From positions 1 through 64,000 of the forward strand of contig VGTH01000020.1 of NCBI GenBank assembly GCA_016874755.1: DNA of 64,000 bases. The letters are read 5' to 3'. Origin of the DNA: Deltaproteobacteria bacterium (GTDB taxonomy: Bacteria; Desulfobacterota; Binatia; UBA9968). The notes under the pieces were generated by a model. It worked only from the letters and a program-made list of their open reading frames with translations, was not told where the DNA came from and searched no databases. The translations under genes were made by a program, and so were the position numbers. Of the stretch, positions 1 to 7,850 are shown piece after piece (positions within the stretch are counted from its first letter, which is position 1; each line of letters begins with the position of its first letter).

Positions 1-2
1 TC

Positions 3-68
3 GGCGTATCCTTTCCTGCCTGCGCCAACAGGCAGCCTTTCGTTTTTAGATTCGCGAAAGGGTACGCC
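3..68. repeat. Nested inverted repeat upstream of BON genes
   Basis: Outer arms at 3-15 and 56-68 are complementary over 13 bp with one mismatch. Inside them a perfect 7-bp hairpin (16-22 with 29-35, 6-nt loop) can form. The element lies just upstream of a BON gene that has lost its signal-peptide start. It could be a terminator of an off-window gene or a dispersed repeat; no T tract follows the inner hairpin. Seen in sequence; the role is unknown. Confidence 0.5.
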
Positions 69-148
69 TACCTATTTCCTATTTCCACACGCTTTGATCA
101 TAGCTCAGTGGAGGTCTCGCAGGCTGCCAAGCGCTCACCGGCGATACC

Positions 149-373
149 TTGGGGCAGAATATCGACGACACCACGATCACAACTCAGGTTAAAGCCAAGC
201 TGGCAGCTGACAAAGGCTCGTCGATCACTCGGGTGCAGGTCGATACCAATCGCGGCGTCGTCGCCTTAACTGGCACCGTTGAAAGCACGGCGGATCGGGC
301 CCGCGCCGAGCAAATTACCCGCAGCGTGAACGGCGTTAAGAATGTTGCTAACAATCTTCAGGTTCAAAAATAG
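149..373 (+). CDS. BON-domain protein, 5'-truncated former lipoprotein
   Basis: A 74-residue product from a TTG start consists almost entirely of one BON domain, with the VQV-N-GVV-L-GTV pattern and a closing GV-V-N block. BON domains bind phospholipid or other envelope partners in OsmY-like proteins. The same frame stays open back to a TAG at 101-103, and the codons just before the TTG spell a lipobox-like LAGC followed by QALTG. That closely matches the lipobox of the downstream paralogue. No ATG, GTG or TTG precedes the LAGC, so the signal peptide has been lost or frameshifted. The protein may be non-functional or made as a cytoplasmic stub. The next gene starts 22 bp downstream, so the two form a tandem BON pair. 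Confidence 0.7.
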   Translation: MGQNIDDTTITTQVKAKLAADKGSSITRVQVDTNRGVVALTGTVESTADRARAEQITRSVNGVKNVANNLQVQK

Positions 374-394
374 TTAAGCCGGGCAAGGGGGCTA

Positions 395-697
395 ATGTCG
401 CGAGCTTTGCGTGCTGTGGCGTTGGCAGTCTTGTTGGTGCTCGCTGGGTGCCAGGCGATTGAAGATCTCAAGTCCAATCCCAAGTTCGAAGATGCCAAGA
501 TATTAGCCACCGTGAAAGCGCAGTTGGCGCGCGAGGACCGCTCGACCATGCAGGAAATCGATGTCAACGTCGATGACGGCATCGTCAAACTGAAAGGCAA
601 CATCAGCAGCGCCGACAAGAAGAACAAAGCTGGCGAAATCGCCGCGAAAGTTAGGGGCGTCAAAAGCGTGGTCAACAATATCGAAGTAAAGCCGTGA
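395..697 (+). CDS. BON-domain lipoprotein
   Basis: A 100-residue protein. Residues 1-18 form a signal peptide ending in the lipobox LAGC, so Cys19 should be lipidated and the mature protein envelope-anchored. The rest is a single BON domain (roughly residues 33-98) with the expected V-DDGIVKLKG and GVKSVVNNI blocks. BON proteins are envelope stress and membrane-stability factors that bind phospholipid; that role is family knowledge. A purine-rich AAGGGGG ribosome site lies just upstream of the ATG. It follows the truncated paralogue in the same direction, suggesting an old tandem duplication. It runs convergently into a minus-strand binding-protein gene only 36 bp away. Confidence 0.8.
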   Translation: MSRALRAVALAVLLVLAGCQAIEDLKSNPKFEDAKILATVKAQLAREDRSTMQEIDVNVDDGIVKLKGNISSADKKNKAGEIAAKVRGVKSVVNNIEVKP

Positions 698-733
698 TGA
701 GAGTCGGGGCGGCTGCTCCTGTCGCTCCGACGA

Positions 734-1717
734 CTATTTGCCAAGCGAGTCGAGAAAACCGCTCTTTTCTAACTGATCGACGATCGATAGATCGACGAAC
801 TGTTCAGGCCGCGGCAGCGGCTTTTTCCCCGGATACTGATTTTCAATCATGAACTGGATCGCTTTGAGCGACGGGCGCGGGGTTTTTTGCAGCGTCGGCG
901 CATAGTCTTGCCAGGTGCCGTCGAGAATGTCTTCGTCGTTCAGTTTGCCATATTTGCCCAAGACTTTTTTGCTGAACTCACGATCGGTCCGGTAGCGGTG
1001 CATGCCCCGGCTAAACGCGCGCATGAAGCGCAGCGCCGTGTCACGGTTCTGCGCCAGATAGCTTTTGGTTGTCATCACGGTGCCGTTGATGTCCTCGACG
1101 CCCAGGTCGGCGAAATTGATCAGCTCGCGCATGCCCATCTTTTGGGCTTTCGGATAAAGCGGATAACTTAGCGCGGCGACCTGGACAACGCCGTTCGCTA
1201 AAGCGGCGAAGGCTTCCGGCTGAGCTCCGAAGGTCAAGATGGCAACATCCTTGTTGGCTTCGAGATGGAAATGTTTGAGCGCGATGCGCATGACTTGATC
1301 CGAAGTCGAGCCGAAGGTTGTGATGCCGGCTTTCTTGCCTTTTAAGTCCGCGGCTTGTTTGATCTCGGGCCGGGCGAGCAATCTGAACGGCGATACGCTT
1401 CCCGTAGCGCCGATGATGACCACGTCGCTGCCGGCGACGTTGGCGGTGATCGCCGCGATGGCGCCGGCTTGAATGATCGGTGCGCTGCCGCCGAGCATGG
1501 CGGCGACCATGCGGCTACTGCCGCCGACGCGGATCAATTCGACGTCCAAACCTTCGTTGAGAAAATAACCGGCTTCTTTGGCGATCCACGCCGTCGCCCA
1601 CGAGCCGGCGAAGCTCGGATAGAGCAGCCGTAGCTGGGTTGGCGCCGACGCGCCATGGGCTGCGGTGGCGCTGGATACCGCAGTGAGGATTAGCAAGAGC
1701 CGAAGCATCTTCAACAT
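734..1717 (-). CDS. ABC transporter substrate-binding protein (NMT1/SsuA-like)
   Basis: About 327 residues with an N-terminal signal peptide (hydrophobic stretch, then Ala-rich cleavage region around residue 20). The body matches periplasmic binding proteins of the NMT1/THI5/SsuA type: a YPSFAG-W start, a KEAGYF-EGLDVE block, an ALA-GVVQ region, and a C-terminus ending in D-LEKSGFLDSLGK. Such proteins bind a small ligand and deliver it to an ABC importer, but no permease or ATPase gene lies nearby. A GGAGG site sits 12 nt before the chosen ATG; a TTG at 1726 is an alternative start. Just upstream, on the same strand, lies a peptidase M19 remnant. The ligand cannot be predicted. Confidence 0.8.
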   Translation of the reverse strand: MLKMLRLLLILTAVSSATAAHGASAPTQLRLLYPSFAGSWATAWIAKEAGYFLNEGLDVELIRVGGSSRMVAAMLGGSAPIIQAGAIAAITANVAGSDVVIIGATGSVSPFRLLARPEIKQAADLKGKKAGITTFGSTSDQVMRIALKHFHLEANKDVAILTFGAQPEAFAALANGVVQVAALSYPLYPKAQKMGMRELINFADLGVEDINGTVMTTKSYLAQNRDTALRFMRAFSRGMHRYRTDREFSKKVLGKYGKLNDEDILDGTWQDYAPTLQKTPRPSLKAIQFMIENQYPGKKPLPRPEQFVDLSIVDQLEKSGFLDSLGK

Positions 1718-1776
1718 AGTTGGCAAGGTCCTCCGTAGTCAGTTTTTAGGCTATTCGCCGCGAGATTGCCAGTCGC

Positions 1777-1911
1777 ACTAGCGTGGGCAGTATCGATGAC
1801 TGCGCCCAGCCGATTGAGCTCTCGCACCAAGTCCTTACCGAAAGACGTAAGGCCGCTATGCCGCGGCTCGGCGGTTTGAATATCGCCGATCTCGTTGGTG
1901 CCGATGGGTTG
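1777..1911 (-). pseudogene. Remnant of membrane dipeptidase (peptidase M19)
   Basis: Reading the minus strand gives an internal stretch with TNEIGD, AEPRHSGLTSFG and LVRELNRLGAVID-AHAS. This is the well-conserved central block of the renal-dipeptidase/M19 family (GLT-FG-EVVRE-NRLG---D-SH). About 45 residues are recognisable; both flanks diverge at once and a full enzyme would be about 330-400 residues. It is therefore a fragment, trapped between a binding-protein gene and a divergent MFS gene. The homology is by eye but the motif is distinctive. Confidence 0.6.
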
Positions 1912-1963
1912 GATTCTGCCAGGGATTGAATGTAGACATGAGCGATCGCATCGACAACAAACT

Positions 1964-3167
1964 ATGTTAGCCGAGAATAGCGCAAAGTCTGCCGAAAGCC
2001 CGGAGCGCAGTTTTGCCGCCCAGGTCGGGCCGGTGTTTTTTCTCACCGGGATATTTCTTTTGAATTTTGTCGCGCGCGTCATCTTCTCGCCCTTGTTACC
2101 GACCATCGAGAGGGAACTTACGATCAGCCACGGCCAGGCGGGCTTTTTTTTTTCTGATTTCCGCCGGTTACTTGAGCGGCCTGCTTACTTCGGGATTTCT
2201 CTCATCGCGGACGACGCATCGCCGGACAATTTTTATCTCCGGAACGGGACTCGGTTTGGCCTTGTTTGGTTTGGCGCTGGCCCACGATCTTTGGGTTTTT
2301 CGCACCGGGCTGTATTTGCTGGGGCTCGCTGCCGGCCTCTACATGCCGTCTGCCATCGCTACGATCACATCGATGGTCGAACAGCGCCACTGGGGCAAGG
2401 CGATCGCGGTGCACGAGTTGGCGCCAAACTTGGCGTTCTTCTGCGGCCCGTTTATTGCCGAAGTGTTCTTGCGCCAGTGGAGTTGGCGCGCGGCATTGGG
2501 GAGCTTGGGGGCGACGTCAATTGCCATTACGCTCGCTTACTCGCAATGGGGCCGTGGCGGTGAGTCTCCTGGCGAGTCGCCGGCATCCAGCGCCTTTGGC
2601 GCCTTGGTGCGCACACCGGCGTTCTGGATCATGTTGATTCTTTTCGGCATGGGCGTCAGCTCCACCGTTGGTGTGTACGCGATGTTACCGCTCTATCTGG
2701 TCAGTGAAAGGAATATCGAAGCGACCTGGGCCAATACGCTGACCGCGTTCTCGCGCTCCTACGGCCCGATCCTTGGTGTGCTTGGCGGTTGGGCATCCGA
2801 CCGCCTTGGGCCGAAGAAGACTATGACGGTCAGTTTGATCGTCACCGGCGTTTTGACCCTATTGCTGGGCGTCGTCGCCGACAATTGGATGGCGGTGTCC
2901 GTGGTGATCCAGCCCGCCCTCGCCGTGTGGTTTTTCCCCGCCGGTTTCGCTGCGCTGGCGGTCATCGCGCCGCCCCAGGCGCGCAATCTCGCCGTCGGCT
3001 TCACCATTCCATTCGGCTATTTGATAGGCGGCGGCGCCACACCCTGGTTTATCGGCCTCATGGGCGATGCCCACCTGTTCGCGCGCGGATTTGTTGTGAC
3101 CGGAGTCTTGATCCTTTGCGCGGGGCTACTGGCGCTGTCGTTAAAGTTGCCGAGATACACGAAATGA
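1964..3167 (+). CDS. MFS transporter, frameshifted in a T10 run
   Basis: A major facilitator superfamily carrier of about 400 residues once one frameshift is repaired. The N-terminal frame (ATG 1964) encodes the first membrane helix and the PLLPTIERELTISHGQAG loop, then enters a run of ten T at 2144-2153. Nine T would join it to the downstream frame, which continues as LISAGYLSGLL with ten further hydrophobic helices, the SSRTTHRR loop and a WASDRLGPKK motif between helices 8 and 9, and ends at 3167. The downstream half is intact and has no good start of its own. A homopolymer sequencing error, a true pseudogene or transcriptional slippage are all possible. Substrate unknown; in this setting probably an organic anion. 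Confidence 0.75.
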
Positions 3168-3180
3168 AATTCGCGGTGCC

Positions 3181-3207
3181 TCGCGCAAAGGCGCAAAGCG
3201 CGCAAAG
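3181..3207. repeat. Single arm of CGCAAAG-type repeat
   Basis: Three imperfect copies of a GCGCAAAG word in tandem. It is one arm of the family that occurs elsewhere in the window as complementary pairs (4086-4162, 45039-45183). A GTTGCC-rich stretch near 3249-3272 resembles the complement of the AGGCAATAGGC repeat family. Confidence 0.55.
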
Positions 3208-3279
3208 TCAAAACCCGTGTACGGGCGCGCTTCATCGCGCCCGTCTTACTGTTGCCTCATGCCTGTTGCCTTCGTCCGG

Positions 3280-3309
3280 TTGTCATAGCTGTTCCGTCTG
3301 TTCTATAAC
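3280..3309 (+). promoter_or_regulatory. Sigma70-type promoter of the Sir2 gene
   Basis: TTGTCA (3280-3285) and TATAAC (3304-3309) are separated by 18 bp, each one mismatch from consensus. The -10 ends only 8 bp before the ATG at 3318, so the transcript would be almost or fully leaderless. Consistent with that, there is no Shine-Dalgarno sequence. Confidence 0.55.
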
Positions 3310-3317
3310 TTGCCCTT

Positions 3318-4076
3318 ATGAAGCTCGAAGAATTCGCTCAGAAAATGCGCCAATGCTCCGACGTCGTAGTCTTCACCGGCGCTGGCATCAGCACCGAATC
3401 GGGCATTCCCGATTTCCGCAGCCCCGGCGGCATTTGGACGCGCTACCGGCCGGTGACGTTTCAAGAATATATGAGCAGCGAAGAGAAGCGCATCGAGGCC
3501 TGGAAGCGCCGCCTCGACGGCTGGGAGCAATACAAAAATGCCAAGCCCAACGTCGGCCACTATTTCGTCAACACGCTCAACGTCAAAGAAAAGCTGATCG
3601 GTTTGATCACACAGAACGTCGACGGCCTGCACAGCATGGCTGGGTTGCCGGACGAAAAAATTGTCGAGTTGCACGGCTCAAACCGAAAGATTCTTTGCAT
3701 GAATTGCAGCAAAGAGTTCGAACCGGAGCCGATCGTTAACCGATTGCTTGGCGCGAGCGATTTTCAGTCGCCCAAGTGCGACACCTGCGGCGGCATTCTA
3801 AAGTCGGCGACTGTCTCTTTCGGGCAGGCGATGCCCGAGCAAGCGATGCAGACGGCGCACGAGTGGACCGAGCACGCTGAGGTATTCATTGTCATGGGCT
3901 CGTCGCTACAGGTGCAGCCAGCGGCATCGTTCCCGGTGATCGCCAAACGAAACGGCGCGGTTTTAGCGATTATCAACCGCGAAACCGGGCCGCTCGATGA
4001 TATGGCCGATTTCGTCCACAACGGCGCCATTGGAGAATTTTGCGGCCGCTTCGGCGAAATGATCGCTGACGGATAA
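3318..4076 (+). CDS. cobB: Sir2-family NAD-dependent protein deacylase
   Basis: A 252-residue sirtuin, the usual size for bacterial CobB/Sir2. It has the NAD-binding GAGIS (21-25) and PDFRS (31-35), TQNVDGLH (98-105), the catalytic His119 in ELHGS, and the structural zinc cysteines C127, C130, C154 and C157 in two C-x2-C pairs. GSSLQVQPA (194-202) closes the Rossmann fold. The enzyme removes acyl groups from protein lysines using NAD, releasing nicotinamide and O-acyl-ADP-ribose. It probably acts in the cytoplasm and may reactivate acyl-CoA synthetases. It appears monocistronic: its own promoter lies immediately upstream and a long hairpin repeat follows. Confidence 0.92.
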   Translation: MKLEEFAQKMRQCSDVVVFTGAGISTESGIPDFRSPGGIWTRYRPVTFQEYMSSEEKRIEAWKRRLDGWEQYKNAKPNVGHYFVNTLNVKEKLIGLITQNVDGLHSMAGLPDEKIVELHGSNRKILCMNCSKEFEPEPIVNRLLGASDFQSPKCDTCGGILKSATVSFGQAMPEQAMQTAHEWTEHAEVFIVMGSSLQVQPAASFPVIAKRNGAVLAIINRETGPLDDMADFVHNGAIGEFCGRFGEMIADG

Positions 4077-4085
4077 AAAGATTAT

Positions 4086-4162
4086 CTCGCGCAGGGACGC
4101 AGGGAGCGCAGAGTTCGATTTTTCTATTCTTTTCTCTGCGTCCTTTGCGTGCTCTGCGCGAG
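4086..4162. repeat. Complementary-arm repeat (CGCAGAG type)
   Basis: A left arm of GCGCAGGGACGCAGGG-like words is followed after about 20 AT-rich bases by its approximate reverse complement, ending CTGCGCGAG. The outermost 9 bp are perfectly complementary. It fills the gap between the Sir2 gene and the next gene and could form a long hairpin in RNA. Confidence 0.75.
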
Positions 4163-4188
4163 GCACATCCGAATTTTGCGGAGGTTGC

Positions 4189-5193
4189 ATGGCGGATTGG
4201 AAAATGATCGACGCGGACGGTCACATTCGTGAAGTCGAAAACGACGTCTTCGAGTACTTGCCCGACTGCTACAAAGCCCGGCGCGAGGCGGTGATGTATT
4301 TCCCGCTGCTGCCGCATCACGGCTGGCATCGGCAGGCCGGGCGCGAGGGGATTGGCCGGTCGTTTCTTATTCCCACGCTGCAAGACTGGCAGCAGGCGTT
4401 GGATATCGGCAAGCTCGAAGCGGCGGTGATTTATCCGACGCGCTTCATGCATATTGGGCAGGTCGGCATGACAGATTTTGCCGTCGACCTCTGCCGAGCC
4501 TACAACGACTATCTTTACGATCGCTTTTTGCGGCACGAGCGGCGTATGAAGGGCATGGCCCTCGTGCCGCTGCAGGATGTGGCCGCGGCGGTGAACGAGT
4601 TGCGCCGAGTGGTCAAAGATTTGGGTATGGTCGGGGCTATATTGCCAGCGGATGGTTTGCCACGGCCGCTCGGCCATCCAGAGTTTCATCCGGTTTATGA
4701 AGAAGCGGCGCGGCTAGGGTGCATGCTCGCCGTGCACGCGCAGAATTCGCTGCGCAACAACGATCTCTTCATGACGCGTGCCGAGGCGGCGACGTTGGCC
4801 CATGTCTGGCCGCAGATGCGTCAATTCACCAATTTGGTTTTTTCCGGTGTGCTTGGTCGCTTGCCCGATTTGAAGATCGCCTTTCTCGAAGCTGGCTGCG
4901 GCTGGGTGCCGTATTTGATGAGCAAGATGGGCAACCGTTTAGGTGAATTGGTGCCGGCGGCCAAATTAATCGAGCGCGGCCAGATCTATTTTCAATGCGG
5001 CGAAGAGATGACCACCAGCCGCGACTTGGATTTGCTCGGCGATGAATGCCTGTTCTGGGCCTCGGACTTTCCCCACGAGGGCATCGTCAGCATGGGCAAA
5101 GCGGTTAAAGAGTTTCTTGACCGCGAGGATATTCCCGATGCGTCGAAGCGAAAAATTAGCTACGACAATCCGAAACGGTTGTACGTGTTATAG
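4189..5193 (+). CDS. Amidohydrolase-2 family protein (ACMSD-like)
   Basis: 334 residues of the amidohydrolase-2 metal-dependent TIM-barrel fold. It opens with the IDADGHI metal motif and contains YNDYLYDRF, VPLQDVAAAVNELRRVVKDLG and a FLEAGCGWVPYL block, which carry conserved barrel strands. It ends with the ASDFPHEG metal-binding Asp motif. Relatives hydrolyse or decarboxylate aromatic and lactone compounds (ACMSD, gamma-resorcylate decarboxylase); the substrate here is unknown. A strong GGAGG site precedes the ATG. It is the first of six paralogues in this window. The opening motif is D-G-H rather than the classic H-x-H. Confidence 0.85.
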   Translation: MADWKMIDADGHIREVENDVFEYLPDCYKARREAVMYFPLLPHHGWHRQAGREGIGRSFLIPTLQDWQQALDIGKLEAAVIYPTRFMHIGQVGMTDFAVDLCRAYNDYLYDRFLRHERRMKGMALVPLQDVAAAVNELRRVVKDLGMVGAILPADGLPRPLGHPEFHPVYEEAARLGCMLAVHAQNSLRNNDLFMTRAEAATLAHVWPQMRQFTNLVFSGVLGRLPDLKIAFLEAGCGWVPYLMSKMGNRLGELVPAAKLIERGQIYFQCGEEMTTSRDLDLLGDECLFWASDFPHEGIVSMGKAVKEFLDREDIPDASKRKISYDNPKRLYVL

Positions 5194-5199
5194 AGATGT

Positions 5200-5230
5200 G
5201 TTGGGTTACGCTCCGCTAACCCGACCTACG
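5200..5230. repeat. GTTGGGTTA palindrome
   Basis: A short imperfect palindrome (GTTGGGTTA ... TAACCCGAC) followed by CTACG, resembling a common dispersed bacterial intergenic repeat. It sits 7 bp after the amidohydrolase stop codon and could act as a transcript 3' stabiliser. Confidence 0.5.
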
Positions 5231-5358
5231 AGTTCGGAGCGATCATGATGCTGGATGTGAAGTTTCCGACCACCGCCGAGAGTTTGTCGAGCACCGCTCT
5301 GGGTGTCAGTCCACCGGCCAACTCTCCGGTTGAGAAAGTTGAGCTAGCGGCGCGATTT
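5231..5358. other. Intergenic segment without a supported gene
   Basis: Part of a 419-bp gap between convergent amidohydrolase genes. A plus-strand frame contains MLDVKFPTT, faintly like the C-terminal part of some IS4/IS1634-type transposases, but nothing else supports a transposase. I see no other feature in this part of the gap. Confidence 0.3.
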
Positions 5359-5478
5359 TCAGTTCGAAGTTGGCGCCCCGGCCGCCTTTGCTTTCTTATC
5401 CGCAACGTATTTCTTCATAGCCGCCCGTTTCCTTTGCCGCGCCTTCTTGTGTAGATTTCTCCGTGCATCCTGTTTCAT
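5359..5478 (-). CDS. Small basic protein (39 residues)
   Basis: A minus-strand frame of 39 codons encodes a strongly basic helix: 12 Lys or Arg lie in the first 23 residues, with motifs MKQDARRN and RKRAAMKKY, and an Ala-rich tail follows. The ATG is preceded by GAGGAAC about 6 bp upstream, a credible ribosome site; another in-frame ATG lies 15 bp upstream. The composition resembles small ribosome- or nucleic-acid-associated proteins, but I do not recognise a family. It is too short for ordinary ORF calling. It lies downstream of the 5613-6695 amidohydrolase on the same strand, so it could be its last cistron. Confidence 0.35.
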   Translation of the reverse strand: MKQDARRNLHKKARQRKRAAMKKYVADKKAKAAGAPTSN

Positions 5479-5612
5479 GATGGTGTTCCTCATGCGCCGC
5501 GGTGGCGGCGGGTTGCGGAGTAAATTTTTTCGCGGTCACGGCTCGGCAGTCAAGCCAGAGAAATTTCCCGGCCCGCCCTGAGCGAGCCGGGGAAGAGCTA
5601 ATTTTGACGAGT

Positions 5613-6695
5613 TTACTGGACCGGAGTCGGAATCGGGATGTTGTAAACCTTGGCGACGTTTTCGCGGACAAGCTTCGCGCGCGTTTTGTCAGGGAGTGTG
5701 CCGAGGTCGCGGGCGACGATGTCACGGGAATTTGGCCATGTTGAGTTGCCGTGCGGGAAGTCGCTTGACCACATACAGTTGTCTTCGCCCCACCAATTGA
5801 GCATGTGCCCGCCGACCGCATCGTTGAAGAACGTCGTGTAGATCTGGTTGTGGAAGTATTCGCTCGGCGCTTTCTTGATTTTCAAGCCCTGGCGATTGCT
5901 GCCGTGCCGTTTGAAGTAGTAATCCCACTGCTCCAACACAAATGGAATCCAGCCGAGCTCGTTTTCGACCAGGACGATCTTTAGTTTGGGAAAGCGCTCG
6001 AGCACACCAGAATAGATTAGGTCATAAAGACTATCGACCGATTGGAACAGCTTCATGTTGACGCTGTTGTGTTCCGCGGTCATGCCTGTGGGGGTGTCGC
6101 CCTGGCCAAAGGTGCGGCTGCGGCTGTAGCCGTGGCCGCTCAAGATATGCAGGTTGACCGACATGTCGAGATCTTGCGACTTGGCCCAGAACTTGTCGTA
6201 GTGCGGCGACGAGAACGGCAGCTCCGCTGGCGGCACCTGCCAGATCACCGAGCCCTTCATGCCGGCCTTGCGGCAGCGCTCGAGCTCTTTGCAGGCTTCG
6301 TCACTGTCGTACATCGACAACATGGCGATGCCGATCATGCGGTCAGGCGCGGCGCTGCAGTAATCGATCAGCCAATCGTTGTAGACTCGGCAACAGGCGG
6401 CTTCCAACGCGTGGTCGTCGAGGCTCAGGCATTTCAGGCCGTGGGTCGGGTAGAGCACTTCGCCGCTTACGCCGTCGGCCGCCATCTCGGCGACCCGCTT
6501 GTTTTTCTCCTGGGCGCCGCCGGGAACGTCGTTAGGACGCTGGCCGCCGTAGTTGGGGGCGCGGTCTTGAAACGCCTTGGGCAATTCCTTCTGCCACAAG
6601 CCGGCCGGCTCGATAACGTGCGAGTCGGAGGAGATCAGAACTTCTTTGACAGTGAAATCATTCGGTTTCCCGTAGGTTCGGTCGAGAAATGGCAT
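5613..6695 (-). CDS. Amidohydrolase-2 family protein
   Basis: 360 residues of the amidohydrolase-2 TIM-barrel family. It starts with ISSDSHVIEP (first metal motif as D-S-H), contains a VYNDWLIDYC block, the substrate-loop His of NLHILSGHGYS, a LVENELGWIPFVLEQ strand and the SSDFPHGNSTWP metal-Asp motif near residue 305. The C-terminal LVRENVAKVYNIP is typical of the family. Metal-dependent hydrolysis or decarboxylation of a cyclic carboxylate is likely; the exact substrate is unknown. The start is set by AAAGGAG before the ATG. It faces the 4189 gene convergently and is only moderately similar to it, so this is not a recent duplicate. Confidence 0.85.
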   Translation of the reverse strand: MPFLDRTYGKPNDFTVKEVLISSDSHVIEPAGLWQKELPKAFQDRAPNYGGQRPNDVPGGAQEKNKRVAEMAADGVSGEVLYPTHGLKCLSLDDHALEAACCRVYNDWLIDYCSAAPDRMIGIAMLSMYDSDEACKELERCRKAGMKGSVIWQVPPAELPFSSPHYDKFWAKSQDLDMSVNLHILSGHGYSRSRTFGQGDTPTGMTAEHNSVNMKLFQSVDSLYDLIYSGVLERFPKLKIVLVENELGWIPFVLEQWDYYFKRHGSNRQGLKIKKAPSEYFHNQIYTTFFNDAVGGHMLNWWGEDNCMWSSDFPHGNSTWPNSRDIVARDLGTLPDKTRAKLVRENVAKVYNIPIPTPVQ

Positions 6696-6777
6696 AGGCA
6701 GCTCCTTTATCTTTGAAATAAGATTGTCTTTCCTCTGGAATAGCTCAGACGCGGGGCAGGGCGCAAGGGGGGCAGGG

Positions 6778-6811
6778 TAATGGAAGATGGAGAATGGATA
6801 ATTGAAATTGG
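6778..6811. repeat. GGAAAATTGAAAATGG-type repeat arm
   Basis: A purine-rich run of TGGA and ATTGAAA words, one arm of the family seen at 9038-9218 and 47325-47360. No complementary arm is visible here. Confidence 0.5.
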
Positions 6812-6832
6812 GGCTTGCCTGGCACCCGCTGC

Positions 6833-7744
6833 CTATGCTGCGTTTCGTCGGCGCACAATCCTGATCGCTAGGTAGATAAACAGTGCGAGTAGGAGCGCAA
6901 GGGCCAGCCAGATGGTGCGATACGGCCGTGAAGCGACCGGTGCTGCCGGCTCTTCCCAGCGCGGCGCCAACGCCAAGTCGTTTTGGAAGCGCGCGGTTTT
7001 GAAATCATAAATGTAAACGCTTTGCCAGTCGAAGCACCTAAGCGGCGTTGCAAAGTTGATGTCGTCGCGACGGGTCGCCGCCGGAACATCGCCGGCCCGG
7101 TAAATACAAGTCTTAAATTCCAACGCCGTGTTCTTCACGCCGCTCGCGCGGACGAAGGCGCCGCTCGGGTAATCGGTCATGTAGACAACCGGCCGGTTCG
7201 GTTTTTGTTTGCCGTAATAGCGCTGGGTCTTATTGTCGTAGGAGCCAGGTCGGTTCCAGCGCGCAAGATAGATCCGGCCGTGTTCAGGATCGCTATTGTA
7301 AGCTGGGTCGGTGTCCTGCGAGTCGATGATCCAGTTGCGAAAACAGTAGGGCACGCTCTCACCGAAACTCAGCACCGTGTTGTTGATACTGCGCTTGATC
7401 ACCCCGGGAGCGGCCTCCGATGTGTAGAAAACGCAGCCTCGCTTGAATTGCACGATGGCGTATTTTTCCAGCGCAGCCACGGTGTCGGTCTCGTATTCCA
7501 TGATGACGCCGTTGCCGTAGGTGGGGTGCAGCGGATCGTCGCTGAACCAGATTTCGTTAACCGAAGTCGTCAGCGTAAAGCGTTTCAGGTCGCAGGTGTC
7601 GCTGGTCTGGCAATTGGGATTGAGAAACTCTTGCTTGGTCTGCGCGTGCGTGTGCACGTGGCCCTGGCCGGTGAAGTGCGCCTGGGCATTTCCGCCAAGG
7701 GCGGCGCCAAGCAACAATACCAAAAAAATGTGGAAAGTTTTCAT
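6833..7744 (-). CDS. Exported protein with C-terminal membrane anchor
   Basis: 303 residues of unknown function. Residues 1-22 form a signal peptide ending AQA. A His-rich segment (HFTGQGHVHTHAQ) follows, then two cysteine-containing loops (NPNCQTSDTCDLK and RGCVF) and further cysteines at YCFRNW, KTCIY and LRCFDW. Even numbers and spacing suggest disulphides in a periplasmic domain. A hydrophobic helix (about residues 278-296) and a basic RIVRRRNAA tail anchor the C-terminus. The topology suggests a periplasmic domain tethered to the inner membrane. I do not recognise the family. There is no clear Shine-Dalgarno site, and the gene diverges from the LVIVD-repeat gene. Confidence 0.6.
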   Translation of the reverse strand: MKTFHIFLVLLLGAALGGNAQAHFTGQGHVHTHAQTKQEFLNPNCQTSDTCDLKRFTLTTSVNEIWFSDDPLHPTYGNGVIMEYETDTVAALEKYAIVQFKRGCVFYTSEAAPGVIKRSINNTVLSFGESVPYCFRNWIIDSQDTDPAYNSDPEHGRIYLARWNRPGSYDNKTQRYYGKQKPNRPVVYMTDYPSGAFVRASGVKNTALEFKTCIYRAGDVPAATRRDDINFATPLRCFDWQSVYIYDFKTARFQNDLALAPRWEEPAAPVASRPYRTIWLALALLLALFIYLAIRIVRRRNAA

Positions 7745-7850
7745 TGAAAGTCGAACGACAGCCTAGCCGAAATCGATTCACAAACCTAGCCAAAAGATGA
7801 AATTCCGAATATGGTGCGCTGAAAAGTCACTCGTTCATTGGAGGTGCGCC

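Noticed and set aside
5240-5300. Transposase fragment suggested by MLDVKFPTT
   Set aside because: Only about nine residues match and no other transposase motif, terminal repeat or flanking element is visible.
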